NCBI GenBank assembly: GCA_018670825.1
Contig: JABHIW010000128.1
Span: 1 to 34,010, forward strand
DNA length: 34,010 nucleotides
Direction: 5' to 3'
From: Candidatus Scalindua sp.
Lineage (GTDB): Bacteria > Planctomycetota > Brocadiia > Brocadiales > Scalinduaceae
Numbering within the stretch: position 1 is the first letter of the stretch; every line of letters starts with the position of its first letter. The notes beneath the pieces were generated by a model. It made no database searches. It had not been told where the DNA came from and saw only the letters and a program-made list of their open reading frames with translations. The translations under genes and the position numbers were made by a program. Below, piece after piece: positions 15,672 to 23,240 of this stretch.

Positions 15672-18215
15672 TTACTGACTCTGGTAAGTCTTGACAATCG
15701 TCTTCTTTTTAACTTTCTTCATTAACTTGTCAATATCTTCTTTTTGGGGTTCATTAAATGTTTCACCAACTTGATATTGAAAAATCGTTTTAATACTTTC
15801 GTTGTACATATCTTCCGTCAAACTGGTAAAATCCAGTAGCTTTACGTCTGTATTACTCAATAGATAGGTTATTTGATCAAAAAGGCCGCTGGTCGAAACA
15901 CCGGAGTGAACAAATGAATCTTGACCAAGAAAGCCTTTAACGGTCACTATAAATTCTAATAATTGAGAAATTTGATATTGTGCACCAATAATTGTTTTTT
16001 CCAGATTCTTCTTATTCAGCATAGAGCTCTTCGAGTAATCTATAGAAGGGACAGACTCTTTAAAAACAGTATTACTATCACTCCTTCTACTGGAAGTTAT
16101 ACGGGCCTCAATGTCATTTACTGTTACAATCATTTTATCAAACTCTTTTTCTATTTTTTCAAAATCTGATTGCTGACCATAATATGTCGTAACTTTCATT
16201 TTTTTATGAAACGCTACTAATTCTTCCAAAAACCCATTAAGCTCCTTCAGACTAAATGAGAGAAATTCTCGGTCCTTCTTAAATGTGCTGATTTTCCTGA
16301 TATGCTCTTCCTTATCTACAATACTTTGAATACCGGCTTTAATGTTAAGTAATTTATTAAAGGTTTTATCCTGGCTCATCTCCTGAGCAAGTGATTGTAC
16401 TGCATCAGCTTGTTTCATGGATGAAACATCCTTACTGTTTACAAAATCTTCCAACGTATTAGCATTATCTAAAAACTTTGCATAATACTCCTCTTTTAAA
16501 GGCTTATCGTGAAGGAGCTCCTGCAACTCTGTCAAAATACCACATATTTTTTTCTCTTCCTGCTTAGTTTTGAATTTAACCAGCTTGCTCAGTTTACTGG
16601 AAAGAATTACGAATTTGTTCTTCCTGCTAAAGAGATCTTTGAATGGTTCTTGTACATCTTTATTTTTTTGAATATCTTTGATCAATTTCTTCAGTTGATC
16701 TAACGCCCCAGACAAATTCGTGAGGTAAGGTACACTTTTTTTTGCTTCCAGATAAGCATCCAGACCTGACTCTGTTTTCAATTTAGATATCTTACGAACT
16801 CCTTCTTTAACTTGTAAGAGAAGAGTACGCACATCTTCTTCCTGTTCAGTAGTTAAGGTCTGTTCATTATGCGAAACCGATTCTTGAGGTGTTTCTGTTG
16901 CGGAAGATAACAAAGATTTAGCACGTTCTTTCATCATTGCAACGAAACCTCTGGATGGTTTTTCTGTTTTCTTAGCATCTTCCTGTTTAGCAGCAACTGT
17001 CTCTTGCACGGACATCGAGTCAAGATACACCAATAACTTTCTGAAAGTACCCAACATTTCAAGATAATCATTTTTCAATAATGAGTGCTTTGGAATTGCA
17101 CTCAATTCTTTCAATTCCTGGTAATTTGAGCTTAAGTCGTCTTGTTCACTTTGAGAAGCAAGACTATGGTTGGATAATTTTTTATCTATCTTTTTTATAA
17201 GCGATTCAACAGACTCCACACAATTCTGCAAAAGACCATATTCTTCAAGAAATTTAAAGTGGGCATCAAGCTTATTTGTTGCAGAGTAGACATAACTATC
17301 ATATGCAGGAAGAACCTTCCAGTTGCCTTTTTCCACAATATGTTCAAGCTTTAATACATCCATAAACAGCTCATTATTAAATAATAACGGATTGCCCTCA
17401 TTGGTAAGATGATCAAATAACTCTGTAAAAAGGCCAAGATTATCTATATTATCTTCGACCATTTCAAGGTCTTCTTCTTGTTCTTTAAAGATCCGGTATT
17501 TAAAATAGTGTTGTTCTAAATCCAGCATAATAACCAATGCTACAAAATGCAGGTTTAAAAAGACTTCCTTCAGACCGGTGCTGGTAAATACTTTATTCGA
17601 TGTTACAATTTCGTTTAATCTTAATTCACTTCCCAACGTTTTGGTTGTTAGTGGTAAACCGTTATAAATTAAATAACCGTCCAGTCTACCGGTATATTTT
17701 TCCCGGGTTTCTGCAGTAGTAACGTAATTACAGCTAGTATCATCCGGTGTAAAGTCACCCAACTGCTTTTGTTCATTCTCATCAATAATCAACATGTTGC
17801 TTGCACCTTTGGAAAGCCCTGTTTTACAATGCAATATTACATGCCGTTTCATGAGAAACTGAATAAGTTCTTCTACTTCCGTTTGTGTGGCCGTAATGCT
17901 TGCTTCCACAACATCACGCTCTTTGACAGTCTTGTAACTATCAATCTTCCCTTTGTGGAAAAGATGTTTGGTTATAATTTTAAGGGTTTTCTCAAAAGAA
18001 TTTCCAACAACCTCTCCTTTAAAACTGACGAAAAGAGATCTCAAGGGTTCCTCAATTACCGTCTTCTTAACTCTTTCTTTAATTTCAGCTATTTGAGAAC
18101 GTACAATGTCAGAACTGTGAAACTTCTTTTCTAGTAACTTATAGTAATGATTATTAGAATCTAGAGTCTTTGTAAATGCTTTTGACTTTAACTTTGCCTT
18201 TGCTTTTGCTTTCAT
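15672..18215 (-). CDS. 847-aa lysine-rich helical protein of unknown function
   Basis: I do not recognise this protein. It is 847 aa, mostly predicted helix, with many Lys/Glu-rich stretches (for example KKIDKKLSNHSL, LDQLKKLIKDIQKNKD, EEVEELIQF-like segments) suggesting coiled coils. It has no signal peptide and no clear membrane helix. The N-terminus is a striking basic run, MKAKAKAKLKSKAF, and the C-terminus is also basic (LMKKVKKKTIVKTYQSQ), which could bind nucleic acid or membrane lipid. A Ser/Thr/Gln-rich, probably flexible linker lies near residues 425-460 (SSATETPQESVSHNEQTLTTEQ). The start is strong: AAGGGG then AAAAA and ATG. It has its own promoter and terminator, so it is a single-gene unit. 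A structural or scaffold role is possible but unsupported by homology. Confidence 0.8.
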   Translation of the reverse strand: MKAKAKAKLKSKAFTKTLDSNNHYYKLLEKKFHSSDIVRSQIAEIKERVKKTVIEEPLRSLFVSFKGEVVGNSFEKTLKIITKHLFHKGKIDSYKTVKERDVVEASITATQTEVEELIQFLMKRHVILHCKTGLSKGASNMLIIDENEQKQLGDFTPDDTSCNYVTTAETREKYTGRLDGYLIYNGLPLTTKTLGSELRLNEIVTSNKVFTSTGLKEVFLNLHFVALVIMLDLEQHYFKYRIFKEQEEDLEMVEDNIDNLGLFTELFDHLTNEGNPLLFNNELFMDVLKLEHIVEKGNWKVLPAYDSYVYSATNKLDAHFKFLEEYGLLQNCVESVESLIKKIDKKLSNHSLASQSEQDDLSSNYQELKELSAIPKHSLLKNDYLEMLGTFRKLLVYLDSMSVQETVAAKQEDAKKTEKPSRGFVAMMKERAKSLLSSATETPQESVSHNEQTLTTEQEEDVRTLLLQVKEGVRKISKLKTESGLDAYLEAKKSVPYLTNLSGALDQLKKLIKDIQKNKDVQEPFKDLFSRKNKFVILSSKLSKLVKFKTKQEEKKICGILTELQELLHDKPLKEEYYAKFLDNANTLEDFVNSKDVSSMKQADAVQSLAQEMSQDKTFNKLLNIKAGIQSIVDKEEHIRKISTFKKDREFLSFSLKELNGFLEELVAFHKKMKVTTYYGQQSDFEKIEKEFDKMIVTVNDIEARITSSRRSDSNTVFKESVPSIDYSKSSMLNKKNLEKTIIGAQYQISQLLEFIVTVKGFLGQDSFVHSGVSTSGLFDQITYLLSNTDVKLLDFTSLTEDMYNESIKTIFQYQVGETFNEPQKEDIDKLMKKVKKKTIVKTYQSQ

Positions 18216-18222
18216 TTTTTCC

Positions 18223-18256
18223 CCTTCAAATTTTTTTTTTTCAACTTTTTGAAGCT
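18223..18256. promoter_or_regulatory. A-tract with paired TTCAA/TTGAA motifs in the leader of the 847-aa gene
   Basis: On the minus strand the leader reads CTTCAAAAAGTTGAA, then a run of eleven A, then TTTGAAGGGGAAAAAATG. TTCAA/TTGAA form a small hairpin just upstream of the ribosome binding site, and a second TTGAA-type half site overlaps it. It may tune translation; this is inference. Confidence 0.3.
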
Positions 18257-18281
18257 GGTAACAAACAAAAATTTTGTGTTA

Positions 18282-18310
18282 GTATAATTTTACTTTATGG
18301 CTCCGTGTAA
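18282..18310 (-). promoter_or_regulatory. candidate promoter of the 847-aa gene
   Basis: On the minus strand, TTACAC (18310-18305), a 17-base spacer and TTATAC (18287-18282) give a reasonable housekeeping promoter. It would start transcription near 18275, about 60 bases before the ATG. Confidence 0.4.
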
Positions 18311-18622
18311 TCAATGATAATAATTAATAAGAGTCGCATATATTATGTTTAGCAATTATCCCTAATAGGCATAAGCGGTCTATATGCCTATACTTGCATT
18401 TTCATATTATAATTTATTATTATTACACACCGGCTGTTACAATATATTAAATTGCTGATACATAATAATATAATAAGAGAGAATTTATCGCCTCAGTCAA
18501 TCTACATATACATTTTCAACTCAAATGAAAAATACTCTTTGCATACTCCGCATAAACCAGTCCCGGCAATTTCACGGTATATCTCGTTTCTGGAACTTCT
18601 CTTCATAAATATCATATTCCCT

Positions 18623-18651
18623 TTGACATAACAACTGATTTTTCTTATTTT
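18623..18651 (+). promoter_or_regulatory. candidate promoter of the PhzF-methyltransferase cluster
   Basis: TTGACA (18623-18628) is followed after 17 bases by TATTTT (18646-18651). The -35 box is perfect and the -10 box is weak. Transcription would start near 18658, about 75 bases before the first gene. Confidence 0.4.
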
Positions 18652-18733
18652 TACAATGCATCATAAGTAATAGCTCAGAAAATAAAAACGGTACTCAAGC
18701 ACAGAAATTCCGTTGGATTTTGAAAGGAAATAG

Positions 18734-19519
18734 TTGGAATTAGATCTTTATCAAATTGACGCTTTTACCGACAGACCTTTTCAGGGAAATCCAGCGGCAG
18801 TTATTCCACTTGAAACGTGGCTTCCCGATAACATCATGCAGTCGATTGCAGAAGAAAACAACCTTTCAGAAACAGTTTTTTTTGTACCGACAAGAAATGG
18901 ATTTCATATTCGCTGGTTTACACCTGAAACAGAAGTTGACTTATGTGGTCACGCAACCCTGGCAGCGGCTTATGTTTTGTTTAATATTCTGAAGTATAAT
19001 AAAGACAAAATAGAGTTCAAATCTAAATCAGGAACCTTAACCGTTTCACAAAAGGATGATTGGCTTGTCATGGATTTCCCTGCACAACCACCTATCCCCT
19101 GTAACGTACCGGATGAAATAGTAAAGGCATTTGGCAAAACACCGATAGAGTGTTTACGATCAGAAGACTACATTGTAGTTTTTGAAACGGAAAGTGATAT
19201 TATAGCAATTAAGCCTGATATCGATTATCTAAAGAAACTTGACCTGCGCGGAGTTATCATTACTGCTAAATCAGGACAATATGATTTCGTATCCCGCTTC
19301 TTTGCGCCAAAGTATGGTATAGACGAAGACCCGGTAACGGGCTCCGCTCATACACAGCTAGTACCATACTGGGCACGAAAATTGGACAAAGCAACCATGA
19401 AGGCAAAACAGGTGTCAGAACGGGAAGGTGAGATAGTTTGTGAATTACGTGATGACCGTGTTTTGATTTCGGGCAAGGCGGTAAAATTTTTAGAAGGTAG
19501 AATAGAACTCAATTTCTAA
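18734..19519 (+). CDS. PhzF-family isomerase-like protein
   Basis: A 261-aa cytoplasmic protein of the PhzF / diaminopimelate-epimerase-like fold. Family landmarks are present in order: YQIDAFTDRPFQGNPAAV (6-23), the conserved catalytic glutamate E46 in NNLSETVFF, DLCGHATLAAAYVL, and DEDPVTGSAHTQLVPYW near residue 200. Known members isomerise or epimerise small acids, as in phenazine synthesis, but most, like this one, have no known substrate. The start is a TTG at 18734, supported by GAAAGGAAA six bases upstream. It is the first gene of a cluster: the corrinoid methyltransferase follows after 48 bases on the same strand. It may process the demethylated product or the substrate of that enzyme; this is inference. 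Confidence 0.9.
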   Translation: MELDLYQIDAFTDRPFQGNPAAVIPLETWLPDNIMQSIAEENNLSETVFFVPTRNGFHIRWFTPETEVDLCGHATLAAAYVLFNILKYNKDKIEFKSKSGTLTVSQKDDWLVMDFPAQPPIPCNVPDEIVKAFGKTPIECLRSEDYIVVFETESDIIAIKPDIDYLKKLDLRGVIITAKSGQYDFVSRFFAPKYGIDEDPVTGSAHTQLVPYWARKLDKATMKAKQVSEREGEIVCELRDDRVLISGKAVKFLEGRIELNF

Positions 19520-19526
19520 CGGCATG

Positions 19527-19544
19527 ATGGCCATTTTGGGCCAT
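19527..19544 (+). promoter_or_regulatory. intercistronic hairpin between PhzF and methyltransferase genes
   Basis: ATGGCC (19527-19532) pairs perfectly with GGCCAT (19539-19544) over a six-base loop ATTTTG. There is no T-run after it, so it is not a terminator. It could be a processing or stability element setting unequal expression of the two genes. Confidence 0.4.
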
Positions 19545-19567
19545 ATCTTTGTGAGGAGGAGTTGGAA

Positions 19568-22480
19568 ATGATTAAAAAACCATTGCTTAGTTATTTATCG
19601 GAAGTTGAATTAGATATTCTCTTGAACGAATCGTTCAAGACATTGGAGACAACAGGAACATATATCCCTAATAAAAGGGCTAAAGATATACTAAAATCTG
19701 CTGGTGCAATAGAAAAAGATAATGATATCTTGACGCTGCCATCTGAACTTGTAAAAGAAGTCTTAGGAAATGTTTCTCCAAGATTTAAATTATACGATCA
19801 AAAGGGGCAGGGATTTCTTAATATGGAAATCGGTAATACTTTTTATGGGCCAGGGTCTGACTTGCAATATGTAATTGATATGGAAACAGAAAAACCAAGA
19901 CTTACAAAACTCCATGATATTGCAAAACATATTTCTATGATTGATAAGATTCCTGAATTTGATTTTTTGATGAGTACAGGACTTCCGCATGATGTGACTT
20001 CGGACAAGCTTTATGAAGAGGTATTTCGGACAATGATACTTAATTCCGATAAGCCTATGGTTACAACTGGTGCAAATCTAGATGATATTAAAAAGACTTA
20101 CGAAATCGCAAAAATAACTGCAGGAAGTGCGCAGTCTTTTAGGGACAGGCCATTCTATGTTGCATACTTAGAACCGGTTTCTCCATTAAAGACCGAGTCA
20201 GACATTGCAGAAAAAGTCATGTTCTGTGCAGAAAAAGGTGTGCCGTATCTTTTTGCAGCAGGCGCCAATATTGCAGTGCAGGCGCCTGGAAGTCCGGAAG
20301 GTGCAGTGATACAGGGCACAGCAGAATCACTTAGCGGGCTTGTTTTAGGTTATCTTGTTAATAATGATGTAAAATTTGTTTTTGGTTCAAATTCAGCAGG
20401 ATTTGATGGTGTAAAAGGTATTGTAAGTTACGGCGGTCCGGAATGGTCAAAGACAATGGCACTTTATGCTGAACTTGGAAGAAGATTAAATCTTCCTGTG
20501 TGGGGCGCAGCTGGGTGTAGTGATGCAAACAAGCTAGATGCTCAGGCAGGTCTAGAAGCCGCACAGTCAGTCTTGATGGCAGAACTTTGCGGGTCAACCC
20601 TTGTACATAATGTGGGTTATTTAAGCCATGGTGACATGACGGATCCTCGTGCATATATATTCAATTCAGAAATTATTAAGCGGGCAAAATGGTCCAGGGA
20701 GCGTGGTATAATTGTGCCAGGTGAAATCCCACCTGTTATTGATGACGTTGTAAGTGGAAGGATTAAGACTTATCTTGATTCTGATCATACGCTTCAGAAA
20801 TTTGGTACCAGATATCATCCATCAAAGTGGATTGACAGGAATCTTCATATTGAAAGCAAAGATTTATTGGAATCATTAAAACAGGAAACTAATGGTCTCT
20901 TAGAAAAATGTAATCCTGTAACTGGCATTGAAGTCACCTCTAAAAGAACAGATGGACCAGAAGAATATAACGGACCGATTGAAATTAAAGAGATAGAAAA
21001 GAAAGATTCTCTAGAAAGTATCTTCAAAGACAATCCAACTGGTGCTGATAAGGTAAAAGATTATCTGCAAGCACAACTTGATGCAGAAAAAAATCCTGAT
21101 GAACTTTACCTGGATTTAGCAAAGGTTTTAGAAAAGACAATTGATGGTGCAAACTTAGTATTTCAATTGGCATATGGCAGGCTTTTTAATGATACAGCTG
21201 ATATTGTTTTAGAAAAGATGGAATACAGCAAAGAAGGTACGCCGCTTGTTCTTGCAACTGTTGAAGGTGATATTCATTATGTCGGAAAGAACTTAGTTGG
21301 ACAACTTGCAGCTGTTTCGGGATATAATATAGTTGATAATGGAATGGATGCAAAAACCGGAGAACTTATCCTCTCTGCCCTTGACAATGGCGCAAATCTG
21401 ATGGGACTCTCAGCGCTTCTGACAACAACAAGAGATAATATGCATAAGACCATTGATGCAATGAGATCATTGTCCATTAAGGATCAGGTGGGTGTTATTA
21501 TTGGCGGCGCAGTGATTGACAAAGATTATGCAAAAGAGATAGGCGCAGATGCTTATCGGAGAAATGCAGGCGAAGCAGCATCAGCACTTGATGGAATCAA
21601 GCAGGATTTTATTGATACATATAAACGTAAGAATATAATTGATGATAATTTTTCTGTTATCGGTGAAAATATCAATTCAATCAGCACAAAGGTAAAAGAA
21701 GCGATGAAAAACAAGGATGAGGAGACAATTTTGGAGATTGCAAGAAAACAGATTGATAATGGTGCAATTTATCTTGATGTTGCAGTCTCTCATCTTGGCG
21801 ATATTACATTACAGGAAGATGCAATGAAGTGGGCAGTTATGACTCTTCAGGAAAACTTTGATGTGCCATTATGCATAGACAGTGACGATTATCGCGTGAT
21901 TGAAGCAGGCGTTAGTGTGTACGATTCTACAAAAGTAGGTAGTGCAATAATCAATTCAGCAACGCTTGACAAAGACAGGTTAGAAAACATGACAAGGATT
22001 GCAAAAGAGTCAGGAAGTTATATTGTCTTTCAGGCAGCTGATGGTGCAACAATTGATGAAAAGTTAAAGATTACTGATCAGTTCATAGATTACGCTGCAA
22101 GCAATGGTATTGCAAAAGATAAAATCTTTGTTGATCCTGGTCTTGAGACCATGGCGCATAATCAGGATAGTGCAAAGACTGCGCTGCAGACAATCTCTGC
22201 ATTAAAAGATAAGCATCCTGAACTTCATTACACAGTGGGTCTGACAAACATGGGTTACGGTCTTGGTAAGATGAAGCATACAAGAGCATTACAGCAAAGT
22301 TTCCTAAAAATTGCTAAACGTGTTGGGATGGATAGCGCAATTACCAGTCCAAACGTGCTTAATTATGAGTTTAATGACAGGACTAAAGCATTATCAGAAA
22401 GTATTGAATTCATTGCAGGCATAAGAGACAATGTAGATTATGCTCAAAGGATTTTGGATACAGAATATGAAAGCAATTGA
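19568..22480 (+). CDS. three-domain fused corrinoid methyltransferase: MttB-like + B12-binding + pterin-binding
   Basis: A 970-aa fusion of three parts that are usually separate proteins. Residues 1 to about 435 form an MttB-superfamily methyltransferase head (trimethylamine/betaine type; landmarks GPGSDLQY and KLDAQAGLEAAQ). Residues about 485-685 form a corrinoid protein: helical cap, then DIHYVGKNLV with cobalt-ligand His570, GLSALLTTT, and VGVIIGGAVI. Residues about 690-970 form a pterin-binding methyltransferase (MetH-B / MtrH / AcsE type: VIGENINSI, LDVAV, PLCIDSDDYRVIEAG, FVDPGLETM, GLTNMGYG). Expected chemistry: substrate N-methyl to Co(I), then to tetrahydrofolate or a related pterin. 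The frame has no internal stop, so the head is of the non-pyrrolysine kind, where substrates such as glycine betaine are known. GAGGAGGA seven bases before the ATG at 19568 decides the start, not the TTG six bases earlier. Codon use is rich in GCA, AAA and GAT and may differ from neighbours, hinting at transfer. Confidence 0.88.
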   Translation: MIKKPLLSYLSEVELDILLNESFKTLETTGTYIPNKRAKDILKSAGAIEKDNDILTLPSELVKEVLGNVSPRFKLYDQKGQGFLNMEIGNTFYGPGSDLQYVIDMETEKPRLTKLHDIAKHISMIDKIPEFDFLMSTGLPHDVTSDKLYEEVFRTMILNSDKPMVTTGANLDDIKKTYEIAKITAGSAQSFRDRPFYVAYLEPVSPLKTESDIAEKVMFCAEKGVPYLFAAGANIAVQAPGSPEGAVIQGTAESLSGLVLGYLVNNDVKFVFGSNSAGFDGVKGIVSYGGPEWSKTMALYAELGRRLNLPVWGAAGCSDANKLDAQAGLEAAQSVLMAELCGSTLVHNVGYLSHGDMTDPRAYIFNSEIIKRAKWSRERGIIVPGEIPPVIDDVVSGRIKTYLDSDHTLQKFGTRYHPSKWIDRNLHIESKDLLESLKQETNGLLEKCNPVTGIEVTSKRTDGPEEYNGPIEIKEIEKKDSLESIFKDNPTGADKVKDYLQAQLDAEKNPDELYLDLAKVLEKTIDGANLVFQLAYGRLFNDTADIVLEKMEYSKEGTPLVLATVEGDIHYVGKNLVGQLAAVSGYNIVDNGMDAKTGELILSALDNGANLMGLSALLTTTRDNMHKTIDAMRSLSIKDQVGVIIGGAVIDKDYAKEIGADAYRRNAGEAASALDGIKQDFIDTYKRKNIIDDNFSVIGENINSISTKVKEAMKNKDEETILEIARKQIDNGAIYLDVAVSHLGDITLQEDAMKWAVMTLQENFDVPLCIDSDDYRVIEAGVSVYDSTKVGSAIINSATLDKDRLENMTRIAKESGSYIVFQAADGATIDEKLKITDQFIDYAASNGIAKDKIFVDPGLETMAHNQDSAKTALQTISALKDKHPELHYTVGLTNMGYGLGKMKHTRALQQSFLKIAKRVGMDSAITSPNVLNYEFNDRTKALSESIEFIAGIRDNVDYAQRILDTEYESN

Positions 22481-23114
22481 ATCCATAAAACAATTCAGTT
22501 CAGTTGAGATAAATAAAAAAAGACTCTACAGGCGAGTCATGCAGTCTAAATCATCTCCACCCGACTGGCTTGTATCAGAAATCGAATCTTGTATGGGTAG
22601 TTCCTCATTAGAACTAAAAGGAATTTATTCTTTTTTTAATTTTTATATCTCAAAAAACAACGATGGATTATTAATCCAAAACGAAAAGTTTGAAAGCAGA
22701 TTTCTTGCAATAAAGTTCACTTTTGCAAAAGAGGTCGGTCTTTTTATCATAACTATTGGCGATGATATCACAAATAAAGCAAGAGAAGCAACAAAACATA
22801 ATGATGGGCTCCAGTCTTTAATCTATGACTCTATCGGTTCAGAATATGCAGAATCAACAGCTGATGCAATGCAAAAAGTAATCGAAAAAGAGAAAGGTTA
22901 TTGCATGTCGCGCTATAGTCCTGGATATAATGATTGGCCGATAACAGACCAGGAAAAACTCTTTCGGTTGATTGATGGCAGCAAGATAGAGGTAAATTTG
23001 ACAAAGAGCAGTTTTATGCAGCCTGAAAAATCTATTTCTGCAGTGATTGGTTTTAGTGATACAAAGATGTATGGATGCAAGAATTGCAACCAGGTCGATT
23101 GTGTGTATAGGTGA
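22467..23114 (+). CDS. stand-alone MetH-activation-domain protein (corrinoid reactivator)
   Basis: A 215-aa protein related to the C-terminal reactivation domain of B12-dependent methionine synthase. Diagnostic motifs are RYSPGYNDWPITDQEK (the S-adenosylmethionine-binding RxxxGY motif) and SSFMQPEKSISAVIGFS. It ends in a three-cysteine tail, CKNCNQVDCVYR, seen as I recall in free-standing members. Known role of the domain: binding S-adenosylmethionine and remethylating cob(II)alamin after accidental oxidation. The ATG at 22467 overlaps the end of the methyltransferase gene by 14 bases, so translation is coupled. An ATG nine codons upstream is possible but unlikely. Position and family together make it the reactivator of the fused enzyme. 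No RamA- or RACo-type ferredoxin is present. The tail cysteines could bind zinc or a cluster, which is inference. Confidence 0.85.
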   Translation: MKAIESIKQFSSVEINKKRLYRRVMQSKSSPPDWLVSEIESCMGSSSLELKGIYSFFNFYISKNNDGLLIQNEKFESRFLAIKFTFAKEVGLFIITIGDDITNKAREATKHNDGLQSLIYDSIGSEYAESTADAMQKVIEKEKGYCMSRYSPGYNDWPITDQEKLFRLIDGSKIEVNLTKSSFMQPEKSISAVIGFSDTKMYGCKNCNQVDCVYR

Positions 23115-23240
23115 TGGTAAGGTTGAGCTAGACAGGTAGCGATATACAACATGATCATTTATTGAGAAGATTAGTCAATTACCTTATTAAAGAATTGCTA
23201 ATATTCCAGAAACCAAATTAAAAATATTAATAAAAGAGAT

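Larger units (their letters stand above)
18216..18733. other. divergent intergenic region
   Basis: A 518-base AT-rich gap separates the minus-strand 847-aa gene and the plus-strand methyltransferase cluster. It holds candidate promoters for both directions (18282-18310 and 18623-18651) and no gene that I can support. Confidence 0.5.

Noticed and set aside
19568..22480. Possible in-frame UAG (pyrrolysine) in the MttB-like domain
   Set aside because: The frame is open from start to stop and the region aligned with the pyrrolysine site (GYLSHGDMT) is ordinary sense codons, so this is the non-pyrrolysine type.
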